Source: Strigamia acuminata | Lineage: Eukaryota > Arthropoda > Chilopoda > Geophilomorpha > Linotaeniidae | Reading direction: 5' to 3' | DNA length: 64,000 bases | Assembly (NCBI GenBank): GCA_949358305.1 | Contig: OX442318.1 | Location: 11,700,517-11,764,516, forward strand | In this document: positions 1-9,214 of the stretch, piece after piece | Layout of the letters: each line of letters opens with the position of its first letter | Position numbering within the stretch: the stretch's first letter is position 1 | Notes under the pieces: model-generated | Told to the model about the DNA's origin: nothing | Databases searched by the model: none | The model's input: the letters and a program-made list of their open reading frames with translations, nothing else | Translations under genes and position numbers: made by a program

Positions 1-715
1 AAGAAGAATCTTTCGTTTTCTTACTTTCGACACCGGATGCGACATCAATAACGTCATCATTTCCGAAAGGAAAGTAGTCAAAGTTACTTTAGCGAAAGGT
101 AGCAATCCGGTTACTTTTCTTCCTTTCACTTTTCACCTTGATTTTTACTTTGCGATTGGCGCATGCGCAATAGTCGTTTGTCAGCCATACCAACAATCAA
201 AACGATCGTATTGTCAAAATTTAAGGAAGACTTGTCCAACTAGGCTAAAAAATTGGTTTTTGTTAACTTGTTGGTGCTTAAATTGCCAAAACTAATTGCT
301 AACTAATTGATTTTTATCGTTAAATTTGAATGAAGTTACCGGTAATCACTTAATTCCATTCGTTTTAACGGTAAAACATTCAGTTAAATGTGTAACTAAC
401 GGGTAAAACGTCCGTTTTAACTGTAAAAACTAAATTTTTGTGTACTAAAACCCGGTTTATAGCATACAAAAACTTGGATTTGCCCATTGGGCCCAGGCAC
501 AAACAAAAGGAAAGTATTCATTCAATAGTATCTTTTCTTCTTATGCGAAAGTAAGAAGAGGTAAGAATTTTCTTTCCTTTCGCAAATTGAGCGCATCTAA
601 TGTATTTTCATAATGGAATTTTGTTAGAATAATGAAAGGTGGTTTAGAAACAAAGAGATTGAGTTGAGTTGCAAACACTATCAAGAGAAGTTCTGTTCTG
701 TTCTGGTCCTCTCAC
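1..715. other. no recognised gene; unclassified non-coding sequence
   Basis: No ORF or exon could be supported here. The segment contains CTTACTTTCG at 20-29 and its complement CGAAAGTAAG at 546-555, so it may be the remnant of an inverted-repeat element, but no target duplication was found. Exons 8 and 9 of the adjacent DEG/ENaC gene, expected upstream of 990 by comparison with genes A and B, were not found here, so they lie upstream of the window or are lost. Confidence 0.4.
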
Positions 716-867
716 CTATACTCTTTCCGAACTCAAGAAGAGCCCTGGAAGCTGGGCTCCCATTGGCCGAGCTATCTCACTAGTGTAGCAGTAGTTGCAT
801 TGCAGTTCCAAGTAGGCCAATAGGAGCCCAGCTTCCAGGGCTCTTCTTGAGTTTGGAAAGAGTATAG
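716..867. mobile_element. palindromic MITE-like hairpin, 152 bp
   Basis: The arms 716-768 and 815-867 are inverted complements of each other, 53 bp each with two mismatches by eye (51/53), around a 46-bp loop. Each arm starts CTATACTCTTTCC at its outer end. No coding capacity. Target duplication not resolved. A non-autonomous DNA-transposon hairpin is the simplest reading. Confidence 0.6.
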
Positions 868-989
868 TCAGTGTATTTATGTTTATTCTTGCAATGTATG
901 GGTAATATGCTTTAGTGAGTCAATACATAAGTATCAGGAAAATGACACAACATTACAAGCAGTAAGCAAAAATATTTCTCTTAAATCAG

Positions 990-1699
990 ATTTTCTTCAT
1001 GAAAACCGAAGAGAGAATTAACCTCAAAATATTTGATTATCAGCCAACCAATTCTTGGATGAATCTAAAACTGATCAGACAAACGGTACATTAAGTAAAC
1101 ATACCTGCGTATCATAACAAACTACACATTTATTGTAGATCCACAAAGAGGACAGACGAACAAATCCTTGTGTAACAACAGAAAAATTCAATTTGTGTGA
1201 AGAAAAGTGCCTGGAAACCAAACTAATGCAGGAAAACATGAATTGCAGGTTTTTGGTCCTTTGACTAATATAGACTAATATAGACTTATCAAGTACTTTT
1301 CTTACTAATTTATTTTTTCACTTCTAACACAGATTGCCCCCGATGAATTCGTCAAATTTACCCAATTGCAAAACATCATTGGAGGCCAAAAAGTCAAGAC
1401 AATCATACTTAAATGTTCATTTCAATACTGATGGTATTCGCGACTGCAGATGTAGTCCACCCTGCTCTCATACAATTTACCTACCATTCACAGAATATTA
1501 TCAAATATTCCCTCCTGATTTCAATTTTTATGTACTTACTAAGGTTGAAATGGAAAATAACTTGAATGAAATTTTTAAAGAACAGCTGGCACTGCCATTA
1601 GTCAAATTGATTTGTGACATTGGCTCTATTTTAGGCTTTTTTCTTGGAATATCTACTCTATCAATTTTTGACTTCATGAAAAGTGTTAAAAAAACATGA
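990..1699 (+). CDS. DEG/ENaC sodium channel, 3' three exons only (gene 0)
   Basis: Three exons can be placed by alignment with genes A and B: 990-1085 (96 nt), 1139-1248 (110 nt) and 1333-1699 (367 nt, stop at 1697-1699). Splice sites are ..CAG/GTACAT, TGTAG/..CAG/GTTTTT and ACACAG/.. The phases (0 into 990, 0, then 2) match exons 10-12 of A and B. The product is the distal extracellular domain with the family cysteine pattern (NPC, CEEKC, CRCSPPC) and the second transmembrane segment (LPLVKLICDIGS..GFFLGIS) including the GxS selectivity-filter tripeptide. A cation-channel subunit of the plasma membrane is inferred. It is clearly more diverged from A and B than they are from each other. Whether it is also a two-unit fusion cannot be seen because its 5' part is outside the window. 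Confidence 0.75.
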
Positions 1700-1867
1700 G
1701 ATACGCAATTTTTTCTTCTAATCTAAACTGGTCTCATGTATAATGTTGTAATACTGTACCCACTGCGATATTATTAAGTAGAGGGGAAACTGTAAGAACT
1801 GTCGTTTAAAAGGGGTGTGTTATAAGGGGTATTGGAGACGCCGCCATGTTTTCATTAGCTGTGAGCA

Positions 1868-3477
1868 GCGTTGTTTAATTAGTGCTTCTAATGCAGTTTT
1901 TTCCGCTCTTTCGTTTGGTGTTTAGTGTTTGACGATCCGAGCTTTCGATCTCGAGATATTTGCATTTTTCATCAATTTTTGTCCGAATTTTTCAAGTTTG
2001 ATGGCACTAGTCAGCTTGAATTTTAGATGTTGTGGTAATTTTGTGGATTTCTTCAGCAGTCACTGGTACAGGTAAACCGTATTTTTCAAGAAATACCGCA
2101 TTTTGTTGAACTGTTACGGTACCTGTAACACTTTTTTGGTACCATACGAATTTACTTTAGCAAAATCTAAAAAAATGTAGCAAAATCTTACAAAATCATG
2201 TACAATCTCACAAAATCATGTACAATCTCACAAAATCATGTACAATCTCACAAAATCATGTACAATCTCACAAAATCATGTACAATCTCACAAAATCATG
2301 TACAATCTCACAAAATCATGTACAATCTCACAAAATCATGTACAATCTCACAAAATCATGTACAATCTCACAAAATCATGTACAATCTCACAAAATCATG
2401 TACAATCTCACAAAATCATGTACAATCTCACAAAATCATGTACAATCTCACAAAATCATGTACAATCTCACAAAATCATGTACAATCTCACAAAATCATG
2501 TACAATCTCACAAAATCATGTACAATCTCACAAAATCATGTACAATCTCACAAAATCATGTACAATCTCACAAAATCATGTACAATCTCACAAAATCATG
2601 TACAATCTCACAAAATCATGTACAATCTCACAAAATCATGTACAATCTCACAAAATCATGTACAATCTCACAAAATCATGTACAATCTCACAAAATCATG
2701 TACAATCTCACAAAATCATGTACAATCTCACAAAATCATGTACAATCTCACAAAATCATGTACAATCTCACAAAATCATGTACAATCTCACAAAATCATG
2801 TACAATCTCACAAAATCATGTACAATCTCACAAAATCATGTACAATCTCACAAAATCATGTACAATCTCAAAAATCATGTACAATCTCACAAAATCATGT
2901 ACAATCTCACAAAATCATGTACAATCTCACAAAATCATGTACAATTTCACAAAATCATGTACAATCTCACAAAATCATGTACAATCTCACAAAATCATGT
3001 ACAATCTCACAAAATCATGTACAATCTCACAAAATCATGTACAATCTCACAAAATCATGTACAATCTCACAAAATCATGTACAATCTCACAAAATCATGT
3101 ACAATCTCACAAAATCATGTACAATCTCACAAAATCATGTACAATCTCACAAAATCATGTACAATCTCACAAAATCATGTACAATCTCACAAAATCATGT
3201 ACAATCTCACAAAATCATGTACAATCTCACAAAATCAAGCAAAATCTCGTACTGGCACATCTAAAAAAATCCACAAAAGTACTATTGAAGAGATTCAAAA
3301 AGTACCACAAAATTCAGGAATGGCTACTGCAATCAAACTTGACGAATTCGGACAATAATTGATTAAAATCTTCAATATCTCGAGCACAAAAGCTCGGATT
3401 GTCAAAAACTAAACACCAAACGAAAGAGCGGTAAAAACTGCGTTAGAAACATGCTGCGATCCGAGTTATTTTAAACA
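1868..3477. mobile_element. foldback element enclosing a 20-bp satellite
   Basis: Imperfect inverted repeats flank the tandem array: about 1893-1970 (GCAGTTTTTTCCGCTC, TTTCGTTTGGTGTTTAG, ATCCGAGCTTTCG, CTCGAGATATT) matches the complement of about 3372-3446. The arms continue more weakly inward (TTTTTGTCCGAATTTTTCAA against the complement of TTGACGAATTCGGACAATAA). No transposase is encoded. Outer ends and target duplication are approximate. Confidence 0.6.
2191..3236. repeat. 20-bp tandem satellite, about 52 copies
   Basis: The unit AAAATCATGTACAATCTCAC is repeated head to tail almost without variation; by eye there is a 1-bp deletion near 2871 and one C-to-T change near 2946. As 20 is not a multiple of three and the unit has no stop in any forward frame, all three forward frames stay open for more than 1 kb and each reads the same 20-residue peptide period. 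Those ORFs are artefacts of the repeat. Near-identity of units implies recent expansion or ongoing homogenisation. Confidence 0.95.
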
Positions 3478-5179
3478 AATTACTGTAGTTAATAAGTCTG
3501 AGTACCGCAGTTGAATGCCACGAAGGACTTATATCGGCGGCCTAAATTATCTAGGGTTAATTTATTAGAAAGAAAGACACAAGTTTTATCAATAAAAAAC
3601 ACAATATGTTTTATTCGGTTAAATACAATAAAAATGAGATTATATACGAGAATAAACGATAATAATATGAGAAAAGCGACAAGTCGCGAAATAATGAAAG
3701 AAGACAATGGAATTGGCGCGCAACGGCAGTTGCACGCGCAAAGCGTCGTAAAGGCGCTTAACAACTTGAAGTTGTTTGAAGACGGCTGTCTTTGGTTAAC
3801 TCACGAACGATGGTCGGCGAGCGACGATGGTTCTCGCGAGCTCTTCTGCTCGGCGTACGACGGCGCGGTGGCGGTGGTTCACGTCGGGCAGGCGTCCGTT
3901 CGGCGTACGATGGCGATGGCAAGCGTTCGCGCGCTTGTGATGGCGATGGTTCACGTCGATCGGGAAACGTCTCTCTTCGATGTGGTAATCAACGGCGGTT
4001 GATCCACGCGAATAGCTGGCCTTGCACGGTGTTGCACAAGGTAAGCTGGTGAAACTGGAATAACTCACGGTCCTCTATCAATACTTTACTTTTGGAGCAA
4101 AAGCAGTGATGTTGAGGGTTGTGTTGTATATTTCAGAGTCCCAATTGAAGCGAAGGCGCGAGCCCAGCACGCTTCAATATTGCGCAGATAATCTGCGCAA
4201 TTAGCTAAAACTGGTGCAATAAAGGATTATTGCACCATAACGGCTAATCGCCGTTTTCACCCCGGACAACCTGGGGTGATATGTGCCTAGGGAAGTTTCC
4301 TCCCCTCGGTCACATGATCTGACTTGGCGCGTGCCAAGCCAAATTAATTAGGAGACAAAAATAATTTCATCTTCTAAGTGGTGAAACAATTCAAGATCAC
4401 CACAAACACTAATTAAACAACGCTGCCCACAGCTAATGATTAATGAATATTTAATTTTATGCGTGTATACATTTTTTGAGACAATCTTCTCAACTCTCCT
4501 TGTATTGTCGGGCCTGTTGTATGTGGGCTGCCCGGTATAAGACATTTATTGAACAGAATAAAGTGTCATTGAATATTATATTGATTCTATTGAATCAATA
4601 TTAAAGGAATACCCAGACAATAAATCCCAGTCTTTGGGTAACGCTTGGATAACATAACGACTCATTGACCGTCATGGCTCTGAGCATATTCCCAGCCTTT
4701 GGATACCGCTTTAGCAACCTGAAGGCCGATATGTGTCTGCGGCGGATGGAGGTGTCAATATCTCCCGCGATTGTTACGGACCATTGTGACTATTAATAAC
4801 TAAAGTTTATTTACTTGTATTGTTCTTTATAAAGCTTTAGAATTGTTTCCATTTCACGAAACAATCTATTTAATAATCGATTGTCCATATCTCGGTGATG
4901 CAGAGAATTTTCCGCATCCTTGTGCATTCTCGCACAACGTTATTTGTGACGATGCCGCGAAGCCAGCCCTATTCCTCGGCCCGCCCGGATCCTCAACCAG
5001 TTGATGCCGCCCGTTTAAACGTGGCCAGAACCCAGTTTTTCTTTGTAATAAACATAATCATGTTGTAATTATCGTAAGTTTGTATTATTCAGTTGTATTT
5101 CACTTAAAGCACATATTTGTATAGCTTATCTCGGTTAGTTTAGTGTATAATTTATCTATCAAAATGTAGAATCGTCACA
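3478..5179. mobile_element. hairpin-rich LTR-like insertion (member 1), boundaries uncertain
   Basis: The right end is GTCACA (5174-5179), as in the elements at 10294-11969 and 29421-31315. AACA occurs at 3474-3477 and 5180-5183 and could be the 4-bp target duplication, but the left terminus (AATTAC) is not a canonical TG. The body carries closely spaced short perfect hairpins: 4181-4201 (TTGCGCAGAT arms), 4214-4237 (GGTGCAATAA, loop AGGA), 4240-4256 (AACGGC), 4578-4601 (ATATTGATTC, loop TATT), 4842-4864 (ATTGTTTC). No protein is supported. The ORFs of 3511-4068 are on both strands over a GC-rich stretch and show no family signature. Confidence 0.4.
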
Positions 5180-5576
5180 AACACACATCAATTTCACATT
5201 CAAAATAAATAAATTTTCAAATGTCCATGCCCCAATTGGAAATTCAAGTGGGCATGATGACAATCACATTTCAAAATAACGAGATTTTAAGTAGATAATT
5301 AACATAATCCAAGCAATGAAAAAGTATTTACTTTTAGTTATGAAAACAAACTTGGATCTGTTTGAATAAATAAAATAATTGGTATTTGCTGCCTGATGTA
5401 GGTCCAAACATAGAGTTTGTTAAAAAATTACCCCCCCCCCCCCTATGAATTTCTGAAACAATAAGCCCATAACTAAGTTATTTTAGTTTTCTTAAATTGA
5501 TTTATTTTGATTACAAAATGTCATTGTTGTCATTTTTTATTTATCAAACTTTTCACACTTCAAATCTGTGAATATA
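5180..5576. other. no gene; includes a poly-C tract
   Basis: AT-rich spacer without supported coding sequence. A homopolymer C tract lies at about 5430-5443. From about 5495 the sequence is paralogous to the block beginning near 28675, marking the start of a duplicated intergenic segment. Confidence 0.6.
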
Positions 5577-5744
5577 CAGTAGGTGCATTCAATAAGTCTA
5601 AAACGTATGCAAAACTCGTTTCGTGTTTGCACGTGATGTCATTCCCATTCCCATTGAATAACATGTTATTCAATGGGAATGACGTCACTTGCAAACATGA
5701 AACGAGTTTTGCATACGTTTTAGACTTATTGAATGCACCTACTG
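5577..5744. mobile_element. 168-bp near-perfect palindromic MITE
   Basis: The sequence is a single near-perfect hairpin with its centre at about 5660 (GAATAACATGTTATTC). Its ends are CAGTAGGTGCATTC and GAATGCACCTACTG. The paralogous block at about 28754 reads GAATATTCACTGCAAAA without the insertion, so this is a true insertion into a duplicated segment. CAG..CTG ends next to TA are typical of Tc1/mariner-type MITEs, but the right-hand TA is not present, so the superfamily is tentative. Confidence 0.7.
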
Positions 5745-6390
5745 CAAAATTGTTCACTTATTTCAATCTTCACTTCCAGTACTACTCTGATGTCCCAAAT
5801 TTTTGCTTGGCAACACGTCCTTGTAGTCATGTCTCCTTAAGCTTATACTATACTTCTAGTAATATATTGGTTTTAAGTTTAACAACGATATTTGAGTTGG
5901 TAAATTTTCATTTTGGTCCTTGTTGACAAATTGATTGAGTTTTTACCATTTATAAATGTAAGTTGGTAAATAAAATTGGTCATTTTTATTGTATGTAATA
6001 AAAACAGAGTGCCTGGAAAAAGTTGTTTAATAGTTTGCCTATAAAAACTTTTGTGTTAAAAAAATACCCATCAGCATGGCAATAACACATCATAAAAGTA
6101 ACAATATCACATTTGCTATAGAACATTCCTCCCTAAAACCATAAATGAGACTTTCCTTACAGATTTCAAAAAGTAAATACAACATTTTTTACAGCAGAAA
6201 ATAGACATTGATTGAAATTTGTTTCCAATTTCATGAAAATGTAATTGAGTACCACGAAAGATATTAAATAAATAAAAAATGTAATAACATTTAATTTAAA
6301 CAAGAAAGAAAAAATTAATTCTAAAAGGCAAATGTTTACCTCAAATGTTGCCAATCATTATCACTGCCGTAAGAGTGATTCAAAACAAAC
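5745..6390. repeat. duplicated intergenic block and dispersed repeat Q (copy 1)
   Basis: From 5938 (ACCATTTATAAATG) to about 6363 (CAATCATTATCACTGCCG) this sequence recurs at 12434-14189 (split by foldbacks), 29394-31632 (split by an LTR-like element) and in part at 33020-33254. It has no supported ORF. It may be an old transposon carried along by segmental duplication of the DEG/ENaC locus. The last bases 6386-6390 (CAAAC) are the target duplication of the adjacent copia element. Confidence 0.6.
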
Positions 6391-6596
6391 TGTTGGTTTT
6401 GAGTGCCCAGTCTTCACGCCAGGTGAACGTTTCACCTGCGCACCCACGACGTCCAGATGACGTACTTGGCGTAAACCAATCAGGGTTGAGCGCACCTGTA
6501 TATAATGTGTTAGCAATTAGAATAAAGTTAGTCATTTGCTGTTAAACCTAACCACGCGTCTTATCATTGTCCCAACCTTCGACACTAAAAACTACA
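6391..6596 (+). repeat. 5' LTR of non-autonomous copia element
   Basis: 206 bp, TGTTGGTTTT..AAACTACA. Contains TATATAA at about 6503 and AATAAAG at about 6521, suitable as promoter and polyadenylation signals. No difference from the 3' LTR was seen. Confidence 0.9.
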
Positions 6597-6625
6597 GGTT
6601 ATGGGCCCAGCACGCTTCCACTGCG
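6597..6625 (+). other. primer-binding site, tRNA-iMet internal (half-molecule) type
   Basis: GGTTATGGGCCCAGCACGC follows the LTR with no spacer and continues CTTCCACTGCGG. It is complementary, with one mismatch, to the anticodon-arm region of initiator methionine tRNA rather than to its 3' end. This is the Drosophila copia type of priming by a cleaved tRNA-iMet. It contrasts with the other two copia elements in this window. Confidence 0.8.
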
Positions 6626-6710
6626 GATAATATCGAGATTTGGGACGAAACGATCGAAGAAGTCAAAACGTTTTTGATACGAACCGTTTCGAGAAACAAA
6701 ATCAGAAACG

Positions 6711-8639
6711 ATGGCGAATGCAGGCGGAATTTCGGCTAGAATCGAACCACTGGGGAAAGAAAACTACGATGCCTGGAAAGTCCAAATGGAAGCAATTTTG
6801 GGGAAGAACGATCTCTTAAAGTACGCGGACGGAACATTGAAGCGACCAGAAGTTGATCCAAGCAACAATAACACCAAGAAAGCCGCCGAAAATTGGGACG
6901 TGAGAGACAGAAACACGAGATACGATATTTTGCTACACGTAAAACAGTCGGAGATTCGATTGTTGAAAAACTGTAAAACCTCAAACGAATTATGGAGAAA
7001 ATTGGACGAAATTTACGAAGCGAAAGGACCGGCAAATATGGGCATGTTGCTGAAACAAATTTGCGGAAACAAAATGGCTGAGAACGAAAACGTGCGTGAC
7101 TATCTGAAGGGATTTTTTGAAGCGGTTGATAAGCTACTCGACATGGATATGGAAATCCATCCGACACTTACTGGGACGCTGCTGTTGCAAAGTTTGCCGA
7201 AATCATTCGATACGTTCAAGATCACGATGGAATCGCGAGACACATTGCCGACGCTGGAAGCGCTAAAAGCTAAAATTATAGCCGCAGCAATTTCTCAAGA
7301 AAAAGATAAAGAAGAAGTATCCGACGCAATGTTGGCCAAGAAATCGTTCCAAAAACGGAGGCAGCCGAAGAACGGCGACGATGAATCGGATTCTGATGAA
7401 AAGCCGACTTTCAAGTTCAAGTGCCACGGTTGCGGAAAAATCGGCCACAAAATCGCCGATTGCCGAAGTAAAAGCAAGAAGGAAAGCGCATCGAGAGCCG
7501 AGAAGTCCAAGTACGAATTATTTTTCTGCGAACAAAACGAGACAGCATTGAAATGCGAGAAGTCACGGCCGAGAAATTGGTGTTTGGACAGCGGCGCAAG
7601 TTCCCACATGTGCTCGAGCAATTCAACATTTTCAACGATCGAATTCCTGAAGAACCAGAAATTGAATTTGGCCAGTAAAGCGAGTACGAACATCGACGGA
7701 AAAGGAACCGCGAAAATCGTCGTCAAAACTGGAGACGGAAATATGAAGTTGGATTTGACGGAGACTCTCTTGGTACGGGATTTGCGAACGAATTTGATGT
7801 CAGTCGGAAAGATCACAGAGCGGGGACACAAGGTGATTTTTGACAATAAATCAGCAGAAATAATAAGCCCGAAGGGAGAAATCGTATTCACCGCCGAAAA
7901 AAGAAACGGATTATATTACATCGTCGACAAGACCGAGGATGCTGCGACCGCAATGGAAATCGAAGTCAGAACCGGGAACATGAAGACCGAAAAAGCAAGT
8001 ACGGAAGTCAAGAAGACAAGAACCGAGAACAAGAAAACAGCTGCGGAAGTCAAGAAGACGAGAACCGAGAACAAGAAAACAGCTGCGGAAGTCAAGAAGA
8101 CGAGAGCCGAAAACAAGAAAACAGCTGCGGAAGTCAAGAAGACTAGAACCGAGAACGTAAAAATTCGCGAATGGCACGAGAAGCTCGAATACGAATCAAT
8201 TTTGAAGAAACTGAAAAACGACTTTGCAGAACAGATAAGTCAAACATTAATGGAAATGGCGCAATATATGATTTTGCAGCCGAGTGAGGAATCAAGTGTG
8301 GAACTAGACAAGAACGAGAACGAAGTCAAAATTTCCGAGAACGAGAGCGAAGCCGAAATTTCCGAGAACGAGAGCGAAGCCGAAATTTCCGAGAACGAGA
8401 ACGAAGTTGAAATTTCCGAGAACGAGAACGAAGTAGAAATTTTCGAGAACGAGACGGAACAAGGGGAAGTCGAAATCAAGATCAATGATGAAGTCGAGAA
8501 CGAGACTGAACAAGGGGAAGTCGAAACTCTCCAGATCAAAAACGTACGAGCGCCTCCGCGACAATCTTCGAGAACTCGGAGGCTGTATTCAAATCGAAAT
8601 GGAAAACCACCAGGAAGAATTCGATATGAAGAGTATTAA
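6711..8639 (+). CDS. copia-type Gag with aspartic protease, internally deleted polyprotein
   Basis: A 642-residue intact ORF. Residues about 10-200 form a copia-type Gag (ENYDAWKVQMEAIL.., LWRKLDEIYEAK), 238-251 a CCHC zinc knuckle (CHGCGKIGHKIADC) and 290-410 a retroviral-type aspartic protease with the DSGA motif at 293-296. After NGLYYIVDK the chain enters four 14-residue repeats (core EVKKTRTENKKTAA). Next comes REWHEKLEYESILKKL, which resembles the start of the GAG-pre-integrase domain. Acidic 9-residue repeats (EISENESEA type) follow, then a basic tail (SSRTRR..PPGRIRYEEY) like the copia linker between integrase and RT. So integrase core, RT and RNase H are missing by internal deletion while the reading frame was kept. 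Product would form virus-like particles and package element RNA. Confidence 0.88.
   Translation: MANAGGISARIEPLGKENYDAWKVQMEAILGKNDLLKYADGTLKRPEVDPSNNNTKKAAENWDVRDRNTRYDILLHVKQSEIRLLKNCKTSNELWRKLDEIYEAKGPANMGMLLKQICGNKMAENENVRDYLKGFFEAVDKLLDMDMEIHPTLTGTLLLQSLPKSFDTFKITMESRDTLPTLEALKAKIIAAAISQEKDKEEVSDAMLAKKSFQKRRQPKNGDDESDSDEKPTFKFKCHGCGKIGHKIADCRSKSKKESASRAEKSKYELFFCEQNETALKCEKSRPRNWCLDSGASSHMCSSNSTFSTIEFLKNQKLNLASKASTNIDGKGTAKIVVKTGDGNMKLDLTETLLVRDLRTNLMSVGKITERGHKVIFDNKSAEIISPKGEIVFTAEKRNGLYYIVDKTEDAATAMEIEVRTGNMKTEKASTEVKKTRTENKKTAAEVKKTRTENKKTAAEVKKTRAENKKTAAEVKKTRTENVKIREWHEKLEYESILKKLKNDFAEQISQTLMEMAQYMILQPSEESSVELDKNENEVKISENESEAEISENESEAEISENENEVEISENENEVEIFENETEQGEVEIKINDEVENETEQGEVETLQIKNVRAPPRQSSRTRRLYSNRNGKPPGRIRYEEY
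8013..8156 (+). repeat. in-frame 42-bp coding tandem repeat in gag
   Basis: Nearly identical 42-bp units (14 codons, EVKKTRTENKKTAA) lie head to tail, lysine-rich and charged. A second in-frame repeat of 27-bp units (EISENESEA type) spans about 8314-8450. Both keep the frame open. They replace the region where the integrase would be and probably form an extended charged linker. Confidence 0.85.
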
Positions 8640-8776
8640 TTAGTAAAACAAAATATTTGAATTGTTTGAGAAAAATATGTTTAATATTTGAATTGTTTAA
8701 GAAAAGTGTTTTTAATTATTTTAACTTTTGAGATGTAAAAATGTTGGAATATGTGGTGACTGGCACTCAGGGGAAG

Positions 8777-8982
8777 TGTTGGTTTTGAGTGCCCAGTCTT
8801 CACGCCAGGTGAACGTTTCACCTGCGCACCCACGACGTCCAGATGACGTACTTGGCGTAAACCAATCAGGGTTGAGCGCACCTGTATATAATGTGTTAGC
8901 AATTAGAATAAAGTTAGTCATTTGCTGTTAAACCTAACCACGCGTCTTATCATTGTCCCAACCTTCGACACTAAAAACTACA
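8777..8982 (+). repeat. 3' LTR of non-autonomous copia element
   Basis: 206 bp, identical by eye to 6391-6596; preceded by the purine tract AGGGGAAG (8769-8776) and followed by the CAAAC target duplication. Confidence 0.9.
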
Positions 8983-8987
8983 CAAAC

Positions 8988-9214
8988 ACATGTAACCGTT
9001 TACGGTAAGTTATTGCAGTTGTCATTTGTCAGTTGTCATTCAATTTTCGAGCAATTCGGATCGAGTTTTAATCATTTAATCAGTAAAAATCGTGAATTCG
9101 GGTCTAAAAAACGAGTGTAAACATACACTTTTTAACTTTAATGTGGATCTCGTGTTTTCTCGCGTTTTCCCATGTACCGCGAGAGTACCGCAAATTCACG
9201 GTATCGGAGTACCA
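8988..9214. other. truncated copy of DEG/ENaC promoter module, then unclassified sequence
   Basis: 8988-9030 (ACATGTAACCG..TAAGTTATTGCAGTTGTC) matches the beginning of the module upstream of gene A at 14208-14240 and then breaks off. The rest up to 9214, with TGTACCGCGAGAGTACCG, belongs to the flank of the foldback element that follows. No coding sequence. Confidence 0.5.

Larger units (their letters stand above)
6391..8982 (+). mobile_element. non-autonomous Ty1/copia element (Gag-protease only), 2.59 kb
   Basis: The two 206-bp LTRs (6391-6596 and 8777-8982) look identical by eye and begin TG and end CA. The target duplication is CAAAC at 6386-6390 and 8983-8987. The primer-binding site lies directly after the 5' LTR and a purine tract (AGGGGAAG) directly before the 3' LTR. 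The interior holds one 642-codon ORF and no integrase, RT or RNase H. The paralogous locus at 14190-14215 (GATTCAAAACAAGCACATG) is the empty site. Identical LTRs mean the insertion is recent; enzymes must have come from a related autonomous copia element. Confidence 0.92.

Noticed and set aside
2191-3236. CRISPR-like direct repeats
   Set aside because: The repeats are contiguous with no spacers and the genome is eukaryotic.
2198-3362. Three overlapping ORFs of 348-386 codons with a 20-residue repeat
   Set aside because: They are the three frames of a non-coding 20-bp satellite without stops; no start context, splice context or family.
3511-4068. ORFs of 90-163 codons on both strands
   Set aside because: Overlapping frames over one GC-rich stretch, mutually antisense, no domain, inside a probable LTR-like element.
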